Of a DNA stretch of 64,000 nucleotides, positions 32,924 to 45,147 are shown piece by piece. Source of the stretch: Phellopilus nigrolimitatus (taxonomy: Eukaryota > Basidiomycota > Agaricomycetes > Hymenochaetales > Hymenochaetaceae); the NCBI GenBank assembly GCA_021029095.1, contig JAJOHG010000080.1, forward strand, positions 57,559 through 121,558, given 5' to 3'. Position numbers and translations under genes: made by a program. Numbering within the stretch: position 1 is the first letter of the stretch; every line of letters starts with the position of its first letter. The notes under the pieces are model-generated. The model was not told the DNA's origin and did no database searches. It was given only the letters and a program-made list of their open reading frames with translations.

Positions 32924-33778
32924 GTGGAAGAAATAACGAGGCAGGTTTATCCCTTTTTATTCCAAGTGTATTCTAGATAGATGATCATCTAAGCATGCAG
33001 ATTAATACAGTCTAGACAAGATAACGGTTCGCGATAAATTGTCTTGCGTACAAATTGTCAAATGTGTTCATGTGAATAAATTCAGAGTGTATTTGTCTGC
33101 TAATAGGCGTTCCTATATTGGTTCGCGCCGAGCGGTTTTGTGACTATAAGCTCTATTGATACATTCGAGTGCAACCTACTCAAATAAGTATGTTCAATTT
33201 TTGGACGTTCTCGGGCCGAAGCAAATCTCCAGCGAAGCATCAAGCTTCAGTATCCGGTCAATCGTGGAAGCCATCGCATATGTGTTGAATGTATTCACCC
33301 CAATATCATTCCACTAAACCCATTTTTGAGCGAACATTTGACCACTTATACATGACAAGGCCCAGGCTCATACCAAGGATAGATTTCTCAGCCGGAAGCA
33401 TATTTGAAGGTTAAAAGAGATTTACTTTGCTACTCCGCTAGAAAGTCGTCGTGTTATAGAATCTGGAGAGCAAGTTCTAGTATGTAGCTACACTATACGC
33501 CTGTCCCGGACTGATGCTCTCCGAAAGCATCCTCCGTCTCGTTCAGTTTCGTGATTATGATTGCCTGTGTGCACGACGAATTATCGTTCGAAGGGCGTTC
33601 ATTCATTTCATCTCGCATGATCTTGTAGTATATTTACATATGTGTAATATGCAACGTACATCTGTTTTTGTCTTAGTAAGTGTAGCACTCCTGCAAGGGT
33701 AAACAGAGAGGGTTTACCTAGTATTGTTGCGGCGTTCCTCCGCTGTCCGTAATAACGTTGCTTCAAAACATATGCGGT
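32924..33778. other. No gene recognised
   Basis: AT-richer intergenic sequence between converging genes; only short open frames. Confidence 0.4.
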
Positions 33779-35240
33779 CTACACCGCACTGCACTTGACT
33801 ACCATCGGAAGGACACCTTTAAGAGATTATCAAACCTGCTATCAGTGAAAGGGCACAGACGCGATAACACGAGGACTCAGAAAAGCAAGAGGCGCACCTC
33901 CAGTCAGAAGTGCTACAAGTTCGTGCCCAGTTGCGGCGATGAGCCCGTTGATGAACCCGCTGTGTGCAGTAATCGAAATTACTTATTCAATTTCAAGCCA
34001 GACCTAAAGTCAGCCGAGAATATGGTAAAGCGAACAGGAAAGAAAGTGACTAACCGAGTTCCTCGTCTTCTTCGAAAATGTAGTCAAGCACGAGCCTCGC
34101 ACGTTCCGCGATGTGTGCGTGCTCTTCGCGCACTTTTGGATCGTGCAGTTCGTCCTCTTCTGTGAACCCGTCTTCGACGGCGAAATCCGGGAACGCCGAG
34201 CGAAGGTAGGAGAGGCTGCGCCGCTTGTCACACGAGTGCACGCCGTACATCTCGCGGCAGTTCTGCACAATACATAACCATTCAATCATCCGATCGATTT
34301 CTTTAAACAAAAAACACAGTCATGAGATAATCGAGCGCAGCGCACCTCCAGAACAAGCGGCGTCCTCTGCCTGAATTCGACGATGCCCGCAAACGTAAGC
34401 TGACACGTCCGCAGCGCGCGCGTCAAGGGGCTACAATACAGCTTCGCTGGTAGCGGGATGTCCGCTTTCAGTTCTTCCTTCCACAGGGCGTTCGCATCGC
34501 GCGCCTGGTCTTCGCCTAGGCTTGTCAGGAGCGGATCGGCTGAAGAAGACCGAAATATCAGAGAAATAGGTAATTTCGAAATCGCACACATTTTATCATG
34601 CGGAGGAAAGACTTACGACCCCAGACAATCTTGCCGTCACCGTCGAGTTTAGCCCAATATCTGATGAGCATTTTCATGAGCATTCCGTCCAATAACTGCA
34701 ATATATATATATACGTACTCGTTCCAGTCCTCCAAATTGACAAATGTTATATTCGAAAACATAAAGTAGGTCTGAATAGATGTCATAGCTCACTTTTACG
34801 CCATACTTGAGCTCCGCAAGATTATCTTCATAGCGCATATCAGCAAAAATCCGCGGTCCCGCAAAAGATGAGTACGAGAGCTATGTTCACTCACGAAATC
34901 CCTGTCCATGCCTACCGGCGATGATAAGCTTGTATGTGATACCCTTCTGCGATTCCTTGTTGAGTGTCTCAAGCTTGCTGAGGAGCTTGTGCCAGCGGTC
35001 TGAGGATGCGTCTAAGAGGCCGAACCTCACAGAGTCCTGCAAAAAAGGGAGACGCACAGTCAGGAAAGCTGATATGGATAATTTTTCAATGGTCCCGCAC
35101 CTCATCAAGAGCGAGAGAGCCTTCGTCTTGAGCAAAGAAGCCTTTGACGACCTGTCAATTATTTTCTCAGCTAGCCTCGATTTCCTTTCACAAGGAGCGT
35201 TAGGGAAACTTGCCTCATACCTTCTCAAGAGATTGACCAT
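33779..35240 (-). CDS. Histidine phosphatase (phosphoglycerate-mutase-like), copy A
   Basis: Multi-exon minus-strand gene of the histidine phosphatase superfamily. The catalytic RHG is at 34913-34905 in YKLIIAGRHGQGF, followed after an intron by HNLAELKYG. Next come WAKLDGDGKIVWG, LYCSPLTRALRTCQLTFAGI, NCREMYGVHSCDKRRSLSYL and EDGFTEEDELHDP. The second histidine lies in ISITAHSGFINGL (CAC at 33964-33962), and the chain ends VLPMVVKCSAV. In this family RHG carries the phosphohistidine and the distal histidine completes the phosphate pocket. Copy B has SH where this copy has AH at the distal site. No targeting signal. The first exon is uncertain; 35240 is the nearest ATG and gives a chain containing RRYEASF. 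Substrate cannot be predicted. Confidence 0.85.
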
Positions 35241-35960
35241 GTTGGTAAGTTTTCTATCTTTCCTGAGTATGAGTATAAGAATCAGAGCCAATACACGAGT
35301 CTGACATTTCGACATTGTCCTTACCCTTAGAAACCGGTGATGAACGACGCGTACGCGATAGATACTTACACGATGCTGCTAGCTTTGAATCTTTCAGCCC
35401 AAGAAGCATTAAGACCACTGCCAAGCCCGTATTTGAAGGACTTCGGATATGAGCTCTTTTAATTAAAATCGCCGTTTGGAAGGGTCCTCATGGCGTTTGC
35501 AGCCGACTTGCTGGTCGAATCACGTCGCGACGCTGGAACGCACGTGTCAACCGTTGTCAGCGACATTGGTCAGCAAAGGACGGCGCTAGCGCGAATTCTA
35601 CCGCAGAAAGAACAGAGGGGGACTTGAAGGGGCATCAAAATTTATGAAGCCAAAGGCGGACAGGCGAACAGGTGCAATTCGATCATTGGGTGAGACGAGC
35701 TAGAGCCAATGTAAGTATTGTAACTTATATACCACAACGAACGAACTATTGTGCTAAAACGCGCTGGTCTACAAATCATGTATAGCTAAGAAGAATCTAC
35801 TCTGTAAATTGTGTTTGATAGAATAAACGTATGCTATGCTTTGCGGAATATATCACTTAGTAAGCATAAAAGTCATGCAGAAATACGGAGGGCTTACCTA
35901 AGTAAGTCTATTAGTTGACCCTGCCCCTCAACGTCTAGGCCTGAGCTTTCAAGAAACAGT
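35241..35960. other. Intergenic, no gene recognised
   Basis: Lies between the two tandem phosphatase genes and should hold the promoter of copy A and the 3' end of copy B. No conserved element was identified. Confidence 0.4.
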
Positions 35961-37389
35961 CTACGCCTTAGTACACTTGACCACCATCGGAAGGACACCT
36001 TTAACAGAATATCAATTCTATAGTCAGCAAAAACACAGTCGTGGTTAAGTGAGAAGATACGCACCTCCAGTCGGCAGTGCCACGGGTTGATGCCCGGCCG
36101 CCCTGTTGAGTCCGTTGATGAACTCGCTGTGAGAAGTAATCGAGATAACTTGATCATATCCCAACCCAGAAGATCACTTAAGTATGCTTCCACAAACAAG
36201 AATACAAGAGGCAACAGCAACTGACCGTGCTCCTCGTCCCTCTCGAAGATGTAATCAAGAACGAGTCTCGCGCGACTCGTGACATGCGCGAGCTCCTCGC
36301 GCACATGTGGGTCGTGCAGCTCATCCTCCTCTGCGAAGCCGTCTTCGATGGCAAAATCCGGGAACGTCGAGCGCAGGTAGGAGAGACTGCGCCGCTGGTC
36401 GCATGTGTTCACGCCGTATATCTCTCGGCAGTTCTGCAGAATGCCGGGATAGGGATACAATAAATTGTCGCAGGAACTCAGATAGACGAAATTAACGCAC
36501 CTCCATGATAAGCGGTGTCCTCTTTGAAAAGTCGATTACGCCCGCGAACGTGAATTGGCACGTTTGCAGGGCGCGCGTCATGGGGCTGCAGTACAGCTTT
36601 GCCGGTAGCGGGATGCCTGCCTGCAATTCCTGCTTCCACAGTGCATTCGCGTCGCGCGCTTGGTCCTCCCCTAAAGCTGTGAGACGTGGGTCGGCTAGAA
36701 AAGATAGAAAGTATGAGGAGATTAGTGGTATCCAGCTCGTGATTTATCTTGCGGAAGAAAGACGTACGGCCCCAAACGATCTCTCCGTCTCCAGTCAACT
36801 TGGCCCAGCGCCTATTAACCACTTCATGAAAATATGTACGAGGCAAATGTGGAACTCATGTATACGTACGCGTTCCAAACCTTCAAATCCGATAATGTTT
36901 GATATTCAATGTCATGTATTCGATCCAGATGTATACTGCGATACTAACCTCTGTGCCGTACTTGATGTCTCCGAGATTATCTAAGGTAAGATGCAGAGGC
37001 TTTATTAGGTTAAACGCCGCACATGCAGGGGGTAGGCTATCTACTCACGATATCCTTGTCCGTGTCTGGCTGCGAAGATGAGCTTGTACGTGACCTTGGT
37101 CGACTCGTTGTTGAGAATCTTCAGCTTTTCGAGAACTTTGTGCCAGCGGTCATCTGATGAGTCTAAGAGACCGAACCTCTCAGGCACCTGGAAGGGGAGA
37201 GAAGGCAGGATGGTGATGTCAGGAAAGTTGATACGTTGAAAAGGTCGATAATATCGCACCACTTTAGGGGCGAGAGAGTTTTCATCCTGAGCGAAGAAGC
37301 CCTTGACAGTCTGTTGAGTCGTTTTACGGTCAGTCCACAATTTACTTCCTAATGCTAACTGACAGACTCGCCTCGTAACTTCTTGCCAT
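35961..37389 (-). CDS. Histidine phosphatase (phosphoglycerate-mutase-like), copy B
   Basis: Tandem paralogue of the gene at 33779-35240 in the same orientation and with the same exon boundaries. Recognisable blocks in order: TVKGFFAQDENSLAPKV; FGLLDSSDDRWHKVLEKLKI; KLIFAARHGQGY (RHG at 37067-37059); HNLGDIKYGTE; RRWAKLTGDGEIVWG; LTALGEDQARDANALWKQEL; LYCSPMTRALQTCQFTFAGV; NCREIYGVNTCDQRRSLSYL; EDGFAEEDELHDP; ISITSHSEFINGL; and the end VLPMVVKCTKA. Both catalytic histidines are present. An amino-terminal MARSYEAS exon (start 37389) fits the YEAS block of copy A but its donor is poor (GTTAGC), so the first exon is tentative. It lies back to back with the ASCC1-like gene, with about 300 bp between starts. 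Confidence 0.85.
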
Positions 37390-37692
37390 ATTATTGGCGA
37401 TTCGTTTCCTCTAAGATCGACGAATAGATCAAATATATGAGTATGATCTTCCAAAAAAATCCCTGCATAATCACCTTGAGACTTCCGCCGATTCCAGCTT
37501 GACGGCGCGAAGACGACGAAGGACGAGTCATGACGTCGACCGTCGACGCTCGCAGTCACTTTGGCGTACAGGCACGTGATGGGTCACAGCACGCGCTATT
37601 TGTCAGTGTCACTTTTTGAACCTGACATGCAACTCTCGCGACACTGCCGAAGTACAACCTCATTTTGTCTTCCCTTGCTTGTATCTTCCACG

Positions 37693-39182
37693 ATGATACG
37701 TAGCTCACAAGCTGAAGGGAAAGCAGGATCTGGAGATGGAGTAAGTCTTGCTCAAGGAAGAGGACGGAACCAAGGCGCAGGACGAGGAGGCCGGAGGAAG
37801 CGCGACTTTCCCAGCCGGGTGGACAGGACATCTGAAGATGGTCGAGGCGAGGTGCCGGAGAGGGTGGGAGATAGTTCTGGCTCTTGGAAGAGAGACAAGC
37901 CGAAGCCGACGCATTGTGAGTCCTCGTGTAATATCTCGACAAATGTGCTTATTCTCCACCGCAGTCCTTTCTATCCCTCTCGTAGGTTCTGTACCAGATT
38001 ATTTGGGAATATATTACTTCATATGCGTTTCATGCATCCATTCTCAAGGGTCACATTCCCGCCGTTCGTGAGGCTGTCTCGTCGTTCACATCGGCGCTAT
38101 CCGCTCAGTCCTCGAATGTACCTATCAAAGGGCTCGACGAGAGCATCATTATTCCCGCACGGAGACTCCATCTGACTCTTGGTGTCATGAACCTCAAGGA
38201 TCATTTGAGCATGCCTCTTTCCCCAACGTCTTCTAGACCACCTGAAGTATTGCACACGAACTCAGGCAATTTAGAACTGCCAGAAAAGACCGTCACCTCG
38301 GCTTTTTCGCTCCTTCAATCCTTACGCCCGCGCATCCTCGGAATTCTTGATGGTGCGCCGCTGCGTGTTCCGCTGCAACAGATTGGCATCCTGAAGCCGG
38401 AGCGCGGGGATCCAGGGAAGGCACACGTCATGTACGTAGGACCCATTGAGGATGTTCCGTGCACAGATTCCGAGTCACAAGACGTGCGGAGGCTGGCTCT
38501 TGTTTGCAGTAAGTGTACATCCCGAATGAAGGCTCGTTGTTTCATTCATTGTACTGGTTTATCAGAGCTTTTAAACGAGGAGTTCCTCCGTGCCGGACTT
38601 GTGATCAATGACAAGCGTCCTTTAAAGGTATGTCCATTTTCGTGGCATGACACGTGCGTATGATTAACGCTACCTCGCCAGCTGCACTGCACCCTCCTCA
38701 ACACTGCACACCGCAGACCACGGCCGAAGAAGGCAGGATGGCATGCGCGCACGCCGTTCTCTTTCTCGGATGTGCTTGCGTCGGACGCATTTAGGGCGAT
38801 ATCAAAAGCAACAACAACCTCGCCAAATACAGGCTCTCGGATAACCGTGTCGACAGTAGCTCCTATATCCTCCGCTCTGGAATCGAGCGCGTTTCCGACT
38901 CATTCATCCAGTGATCAGGTTTCTGAGATCAATACCCCAGATACTATCAAACGTGACTTTGCCGCCTTCCTTAGTCCTCTCAACACGCCTGATCTCTCCA
39001 CAACGACTCAATATCCCAGCTCCGCACAAGGCGCTCGCGGAAAAGTCGGACGTGGTCAACAGGTGCATCACGGGCACCCCGTCGACCTTGGCACTTATAT
39101 CGTGTCCGAAGTCCAGGTGTGCCGAATGGGGAGCTGGGGTCCGGAAGGAGAGTACGAGTGTGTCGGGAGGATTGAGCTGTAA
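37693..39182 (+). CDS. ASCC1/AKAP7-like 2H phosphoesterase
   Basis: Five exons, 37693-37915, 37965-37981 (17 nt), 38049-38508, 38566-38627 and 38682-39182, join in phase to about 420 residues. After a glycine/arginine-rich start (QGRGRNQGAGRGGRRKRDF) come KPKPTHFLSIPLGHIPAVRE, then the first 2H motif HLTLGVMNL, KAHVMYVGPIEDVP, RAGLVINDKRPLK, the second 2H motif LHCTLLNTAH, and at the end VDLGTYIVSEVQVCRMGSWG then PEGEYECVG. Two HxTx motifs define the 2H phosphoesterase (RNA ligase-like) fold, and the ending is typical of ASCC1-type proteins, which in animals belong to an alkylation-repair and transcription coactivator complex. The KH domain of animal ASCC1 is not evident. The arginine-glycine start may bind RNA. 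The insert of about 100 residues before VDLGTY looks disordered. Confidence 0.85.
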
Positions 39183-39591
39183 CTTCGGTATGTAATAGAG
39201 GTTGCGCTTAAGCTGGCTGCAGGCGATCTCGCGACTTGACCAAACGATGATTAGAGTGACGACGAAGAACCTCTGAAATATGGTTGTAGACTCATATTAC
39301 TGATTTGCTAAGTAAACCCTATCTTGCTCTCTTTTCCATCATGCAAAATAGCGATCAGTATCCGTCGCTGCTCTCGTCGACAGGGGTGTTTTCCATCCCG
39401 CTGATTCTAGCTTGCGCTCTCCCTCTTCAATTATCTATGCAATTGTCGAATAATCACACCCGACCTTATCTAAAAACCTACGACACGCTGAATTTATTCA
39501 CAAGACATCATCATTTGACAATTTGGACATGAGAAGATTTATCTTTGGCAGCAGCTGTTGTCTTGACTAAACTTTCCGAATGCATACGAGA
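39183..39591. repeat. 3' flank shared with beta-trefoil copy 2
   Basis: From about 39480 the sequence CGACACGCTGAATTTATTCA and the following bases match 18520-18600 downstream of copy 2, showing that the duplication includes the 3' flank. The rest holds no recognised gene. Confidence 0.6.
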
Positions 39592-40355
39592 TCACTTTTG
39601 GTTCTCTGCTACGAATTCCTTGACCTGGTCGACGGGGACGAAGATCCAACGCTGGGTTAACGCGTGTGCGTTGACGGGCTTTGACAAGACGTATGCGTGG
39701 TTATAATCTCCCTGTAAGTTAGCAACCCGTGCATCAGCCTAAGCATTTTATTCAGGAGATATGGGAAACTGACGTCGGCACTGGGGCTATAAGTAATAGC
39801 ATTCCTCTGGAAATCCAGGATCCTGCGTGATTTTATTTGAGTACGTTTGTAAACTAAGTGAACGAACTCGGACCTGAACTGAAGCGCATGGCCTGCGACA
39901 GGATCAAGCGTCCACACTTGGGGCGTTTGACTCTGCTGGACGAACCCGCTCTGTTTTATACAAAACGAAGAGTACATTGGAACCAGACCAGTTCGAGTTG
40001 CTGATTCTGGACGTACCTGAACGGCATTGGACACATATCCCCTCCGAGAAATATCAGGATCTGTCTGCTGGACGACTTCGAGGATGCGTATAGTCACGTT
40101 CTTTCCCCTGGTGGTTGGGTCCGAAGCGAGGACGAACTAATGCAGCGGGGATTTTGTCATTGTGAGACTGGAAGAGAGCGAACAGGTTGACTTACCTGCT
40201 GGTTCGTAGTCATCAACGGATTGAAGTCCAAGCCAAGGATGGGCTTTGCCTTCTTGGATTTTGAACTGTGAATTGTCGAAGATATTCAGTTTCTCTACGT
40301 TGAACACGTAGTATGCGCCATCGGGAGGATAATAGACTGGGGGGATTCGGACCAT
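39592..40355 (-). pseudogene. Beta-trefoil-like gene copy 3 with a one-base frameshift
   Basis: Minus-strand paralogue of 18628-19393, with the same TATA box, exon layout and 3' flank. It starts MVRIPPVYYPPDGAYYVFNV. Within exon 1, where copy 2 reads IQEGNPILGLDF, this copy has one extra base near 40243-40247 (GGGCTTTGCC against GGGATTGCC), so the frame changes to IQEGKAHPWLGL and runs to an early stop after the first splice site. The later exons are intact in their own frames (NVTIRILEVVQQTDPDISRR, SGFVQQSQTPQVWTLDPVAG, GDYNHAYVLSKPVNAHALTQ, RWIFVPVDQVKEF), which suggests recent inactivation or a single-base assembly error. No signal peptide. Confidence 0.75.
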
Positions 40356-40396
40356 TGCCGTTGATTGTGGATAACTTGAAGAAAGCGAAGTGGGTC

Positions 40397-40402
40397 TTTA
40401 TA
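40397..40402 (-). promoter_or_regulatory. TATA box of beta-trefoil copy 3
   Basis: TATAAA on the minus strand in GGTATAAAGACC, 42-47 bp before the ATG at 40355. Confidence 0.55.
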
Positions 40403-42264
40403 CCCAGCCTAAGGCAGAAACCCTGTATAGTCTGAACCAGGTACCACTGCGCAGAGCAAGGTTCAATTCAAAATTTAGGCTACATTGCATTCTAGTCAGT
40501 TGATTCACCTCGACAACAACTTCGAGTCAAGTAGACATAACCCCTTACTAATAAGGGCGCGGAGACAAGTCTGCATCCGTTGGATTTGATGGGGAGACAT
40601 CTGAAACCTGAAGCAAATAGCAGCGGACAGGTCTACAAAAGGGAATGGGGCAGTTCTACCGTCATGGCTCACAGTTGGGGGCTCTTCACTGTAGGCACCC
40701 ACACTAGAAGCATCTGGTGTAAGCCGGTGGCTTACCAGCTGGGCGTGCGGGTTGGGCATGCCGAAACCAGTTGCTTATATACTTCCGGGAATTGGAATCA
40801 CTATAAAGTGATTATTCAGCCTTTTGGTGTAACGGTTTTAGGCGGCCGGAAGTCCTTGACCCACTTACATCTGGGCGCCTACTATCAACTTCGGAACTTC
40901 GCGGAGCAGGCGCTGTGCGACTTTTAGCAAGTTCTTTCCTTTGTACAGGTACTACCGCTCGTTCGCCATACCTACAGGCCAGCTTAAATATCTCCTTACT
41001 TCTTGAGCTGTCTAAGGCTCTGAACATGTCGATTTCTGTGTTGCTGCATTGTATCATAAATGCTGCTCAGTATGTTCTTCAAAATCTAATCTTGTCGTTG
41101 CACGTGGTTTTTCCTGTTTATCCGCTGAGCAGATTATAGAAGCGGATCTCAAGGGAAAAAATATGCTCTCAATGATCCCATTTGAAAAAGTTCTATCCCC
41201 TTTCTTTTGCATACCTAGCTGGCGTGTGAGTTCTACCTTAGTGCGTTGCGTTACGGGCGGCAAACGCTCTGACGCCGGAGCGCAATACAACTTCAAGTTC
41301 CATGCAGTTCTGGCTGGAATTTTGCTCCTCATGGGTGAAAATCAAATTCCCACACCCTCAATGTGCCTAAATGAGACACCCACGGCGCTACGCCCGAGCG
41401 AGTCTTTGACCATAACTATAATCTTCGGATGATCAATACGACGCATGTCCGTCTTCTCCGCTTGGAAGCGAATGGAAGGTAGAATGTATGTCCTGTTCTG
41501 CTAAACTTAGTCCAAAGCAATTGTCCGTCGCTAATGATTCATCAGTCTCGAACTCTCGGCATGCCAGATTCTAAAATCGGCCGCACAGTTTGAACGCCCG
41601 ATGCATATCGCGGAATCGTTCCCGTCGCAGCAACTTCCATGCCTGTACATCAGAAAATGTTCCTGAGCCCCGAGCTTCGTCGAAATCTCGAGAATTAGGT
41701 ACTTGAATGAAGGGTCCACCTTCTCCAGTTGATGTTAGACAGTCCTTGAACGCGAATGCTTTGCAAGAGTGTCACGAGTTTGGAGAACCTCTGTCGTGCG
41801 CTTCATTGGGTAAATTATGTGCTGAAATGGTCCGACATCACCTTGTCGAAAAGACAAGAGGCTCTTCGAAAGCCTCCAACTTGTCTCCGGAACCAGAGTG
41901 CTTGACGTTTGTGCGGGGAAATAATTCTTGCCCGGAAAGCTAAAGTCACACTGACCGTACAGATACGTCGCAAAACAAAAAAGTACTTACCGAATTGGCA
42001 GCCAGTATCGTGCCGGAACAACTCGTCGGAAGGTAAACGACGAGCGAAAGAGGATATCCTGATCGCTCTAATTGCTCTGGAATTTCTGAAAGCTTGGTCG
42101 CTCTGAAGGAAAGGATTGACGACCGGCCCGGGCGGTTATCGTTTGCGGAGTTTCAACCATTGCTCGACTGGTACGCGATCACAGCCACGGCACCGCTTCC
42201 CAGTGGTGGTTTCGCGTTTTCTCCGTTTCGTACTTCTGGCTTCTCTCTTTCATTTCTATATTCA
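40403..42264. other. No gene recognised; upstream half of the copy 3 duplication
   Basis: Open frames such as 40580-40927 (+) and 41049-41432 (+) have no motif. Parts near 41440-41560 resemble 20230-20370 upstream of copy 2. The end of the region leads into the APN1 gene; its frame is open upstream of 42265, so an earlier start there is possible. Confidence 0.4.
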
Positions 42265-44382
42265 ATGTCTGAGACGGTCAGAAGGAGTCTAAGAGTATCG
42301 CTACAGACTGCCTGCTACTTTCCAGCAGAGAAAAGGAGAAAAATCTCGGTAGCCGCGGCAGCCTCGACATCCGAGTCGCTGGCAGTCACGCGCGACGCGG
42401 AGGACACGTCTTCAGTTGAGTCAACAAAGGCAAAGTCTAAGACAACAAAAAAGAAAAGGAAAAAGGTAGTTGAAGAGCCAAGTCCGTCTGATTATCCTAG
42501 GGTCGCGAGCGAATGGAAATTTGGAGCACATGTCTCAGCCGCTGGCGGCGTCGAGAATGCTGTCCTGAATGCTGCAGAAATTGGGTATTTACTATTTTAG
42601 AGAGCCCTCGCGAATTGTTTTGAATGATGACTTGTCTTTTTTCAGCGCGAATGCATTCGCGCTCTTTCTAAAGTCGCAGCGTAAATGGTCTTCGCCAGCT
42701 TTGTCAGAAGAGTCAATATCCCTCTTCAAGACTCGTATGGCGGCGTTCGGATACGACCCATACCACGTCCTGCCCCACGGCAGCTATCTTATCAACCTGG
42801 GAAATCCAGACGCGTCAGCACACTTTGATCTTACCCGGTCTGTACTCGCGCTGAGTCAATATAGTGACAAACGACAAAAATCGTACGATTGCTTCCTTGA
42901 CGATCTCCGACGGTGCGAGCTGCTCGGGCTACCGCTCTACAATTTCCAGTAAAGGAATCTTTCGTCATAATCGTCTACTTCTCTACTAATTTTAATTACC
43001 AAGCCCCGGATCGACAGTTGGCTCCGCGGCGAAAGAAGAATCGTTTACTTTCATCGCCGAATGTCTCAACAGAGCTCATAAGGAGACGACATCCGTCATC
43101 ACTGTCATTGAAAACATGGTGCGTCTCCTCTATCTTCTGCCATTTGCCGGATTCCTCCCTCTCACTTCCAACCTTCCGGGCTCCGTAACCCCTGTTTATC
43201 TCTTCTGTAACTCATGTTATTGTTCTGTAACGCAGGCAGGCGCGGGCAACGTGATCGGCTCAAAATTCGCCGAGATCGCGCGAATAATCGAGCAGGTGGA
43301 AGACAAGGGGCGCATCGGCGTGTGTTTAGATACCTGTGAGAACGTTACCATTCTTTACTTATATAACTTATATCTGAACCGTCGATGTCGAAACTTCTTC
43401 AGGTCATGCTTTCGCCGCTGTAAGTTATATACGAGAGCGTTGTCTCGATATACACGTTGATTACGTTCGGACAAACAGGGATATGACATCAGGACGCGAG
43501 AGGGATACGAGTGAGCTTATATTCTTTGCTTCTATATTTCCTCCGCGTGCATCTGCTAACTCTGTCTTAATCTTCAACAGAGCAACGCGTCAGTGTTCCC
43601 TTAAAAGCTCCTTAGTCCCTATACTCCTTGATAATGAATTTTGGCTAACCTGCTTCAACCAATCCATCTGCCGGTCATCTCTTTCGTTCGGGTTAGTCGC
43701 TGAGTTTGACACGCAAATCGGGCTGCGTTACCTCCGCGCGCTGCACTTGAACGATTCCAAGGCACCTTATGACTCGAACAGAGACCGGCATGACAATATT
43801 GGACTGTACGTCGTCTTCGCTGCTTTTCGCATCCCTGTTATTTCATGTTTTAAGTTCTCTCGCCATACCATCCAAACCGGAGTGCGCGTTCTCCTTCCTT
43901 TGCAACTGCTTCTGCTTTCTACTCAAACCCTCTATGTTGAATGACCCGCCCGACTGACATTACATTATCCTAGCGGACACCTCACCTTAATGCCCTTTGC
44001 CCTCGTCGCTCGCGACACGCGTCTCAAGGGCATTCCGCTCGTGCTCGAGACACCCATTTCCTTGGCGAATTCGAAAGAGGAATCTCCTGAGATCTGGCGC
44101 GCCGAGATCAGCATGCTCAATCGACTGTCCGCGATTGACTATTCTAGTGGGTGCGAATCATCTGAAGATAGCGAAGCGCGGATCTTGGAAGAGATGGTAC
44201 GAGGGGCGGAAGAGGTAGTGGGGAGGAAGTGCTTGCCAAACGACGTGGGTGGAGGGGAAGTGGGAAACGTGACAATTTTGAAAAAGGCAACAGGCGCCAG
44301 GAAAGAGAAAGAAAAAGGCAAGCGGAGGAAGCTGTTTAAATCTGGGAGCGATGAGACAAGTAGAGGATGCTCGCACGATTGA
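42265..44382 (+). CDS. APN1: AP endonuclease, endonuclease IV family (Apn1-type)
   Basis: Nine exons join in phase to 470 residues: 42265-42584, 42646-42948, 43004-43118, 43236-43335, 43403-43419, 43479-43510, 43581-43588, 43697-43805 and 43974-44382. The family blocks are clear: [115 protein letters not shown] and GIPLVLETP. The histidines, glutamates and aspartates that bind three zinc ions in this family are present (HVSAAGG, HG, HPG, E of ENM, DTCH, HLND, DRH, E of LETP). It cleaves DNA at abasic sites in base excision repair. Lysine-rich stretches at both ends ([14 protein letters not shown]) probably direct nuclear import. The 8-nt exon is inferred from family alignment. The first ATG of a longer open frame lies further upstream. 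Confidence 0.92.
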
Positions 44383-45147
44383 GATATTTGGCATATATCT
44401 AGCATATTTACCACTACTTGTAGGTCTTCTGAGATCTGAGCCTTCTTCTCCATATGCCTGTGCTCATCAGACCCTACGAATTCTTCAGTTTCAGTCTTGT
44501 CGACGAGGCGCTTATTCTTTTTGATGGGATCTTCACACTCAACTCTCGAACATGCCGCGACGGCAGGATTCGGCATAGCCAAACAGTTCGCAATAACATC
44601 GATGAAGATCGAATCAAGCTACCGTGACAGCCATGTGTGAATCATCGCATTGTTGATCTCAAACTCGACTGGAAGATCGCGCCAAAAGCCATCAATTTGT
44701 AGGTGGTCTACGCACCATTTGACCGTTGTGCTGTCAACATCGATGTAATCGTCTATAACTAGGCTCTATCTTTCTTCTCTGTCCAAGCCAAGGCGTGATC
44801 TCGAATCCCAGAGCGGCTATGACTCGGTCGATTCGGACGCATTCACCGTTCTTGTATCAAGTCTATCCTGGTATCTCGCCTTTTGTCTCCATCAGGATCT
44901 CAAATTGCTATATCTTATGGAAGAGGATGCTGGATCTTCTCCTGAAGATTGAGCTCATGCCAACTGCGTCGATACCAGCGAGGCTGAAAGACTTCGATCA
45001 AATCAGATCCAGTAAGTCTAGCTCCCATCATCTCCAGATCTTTCAATTCCGAATTCGAACTTTACTTGGATGCCGAGCCACTACTACCCAAATATAAACT
45101 GATGCTTCGTATAGTCCCTCTCATCAGGCTGGCACTCTTCGACAAAC
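44383..45147. other. Intergenic; includes a protein-like minus-strand fragment
   Basis: On the minus strand 44766-44619 reads LVIDDYIDVDSTTVKWCVDH, then LQIDGFWRDLPVEFEINNAM and IHTWLSR before a stop. This is much more protein-like than the surrounding frames, but no start, upstream exon or family was found. It may be the last exon of a decayed gene. Nothing else recognised. Confidence 0.3.

Noticed and set aside
34687..34712. ATATAT run as a promoter
   Set aside because: It lies inside an intron of phosphatase copy A, so it is more likely a simple repeat.
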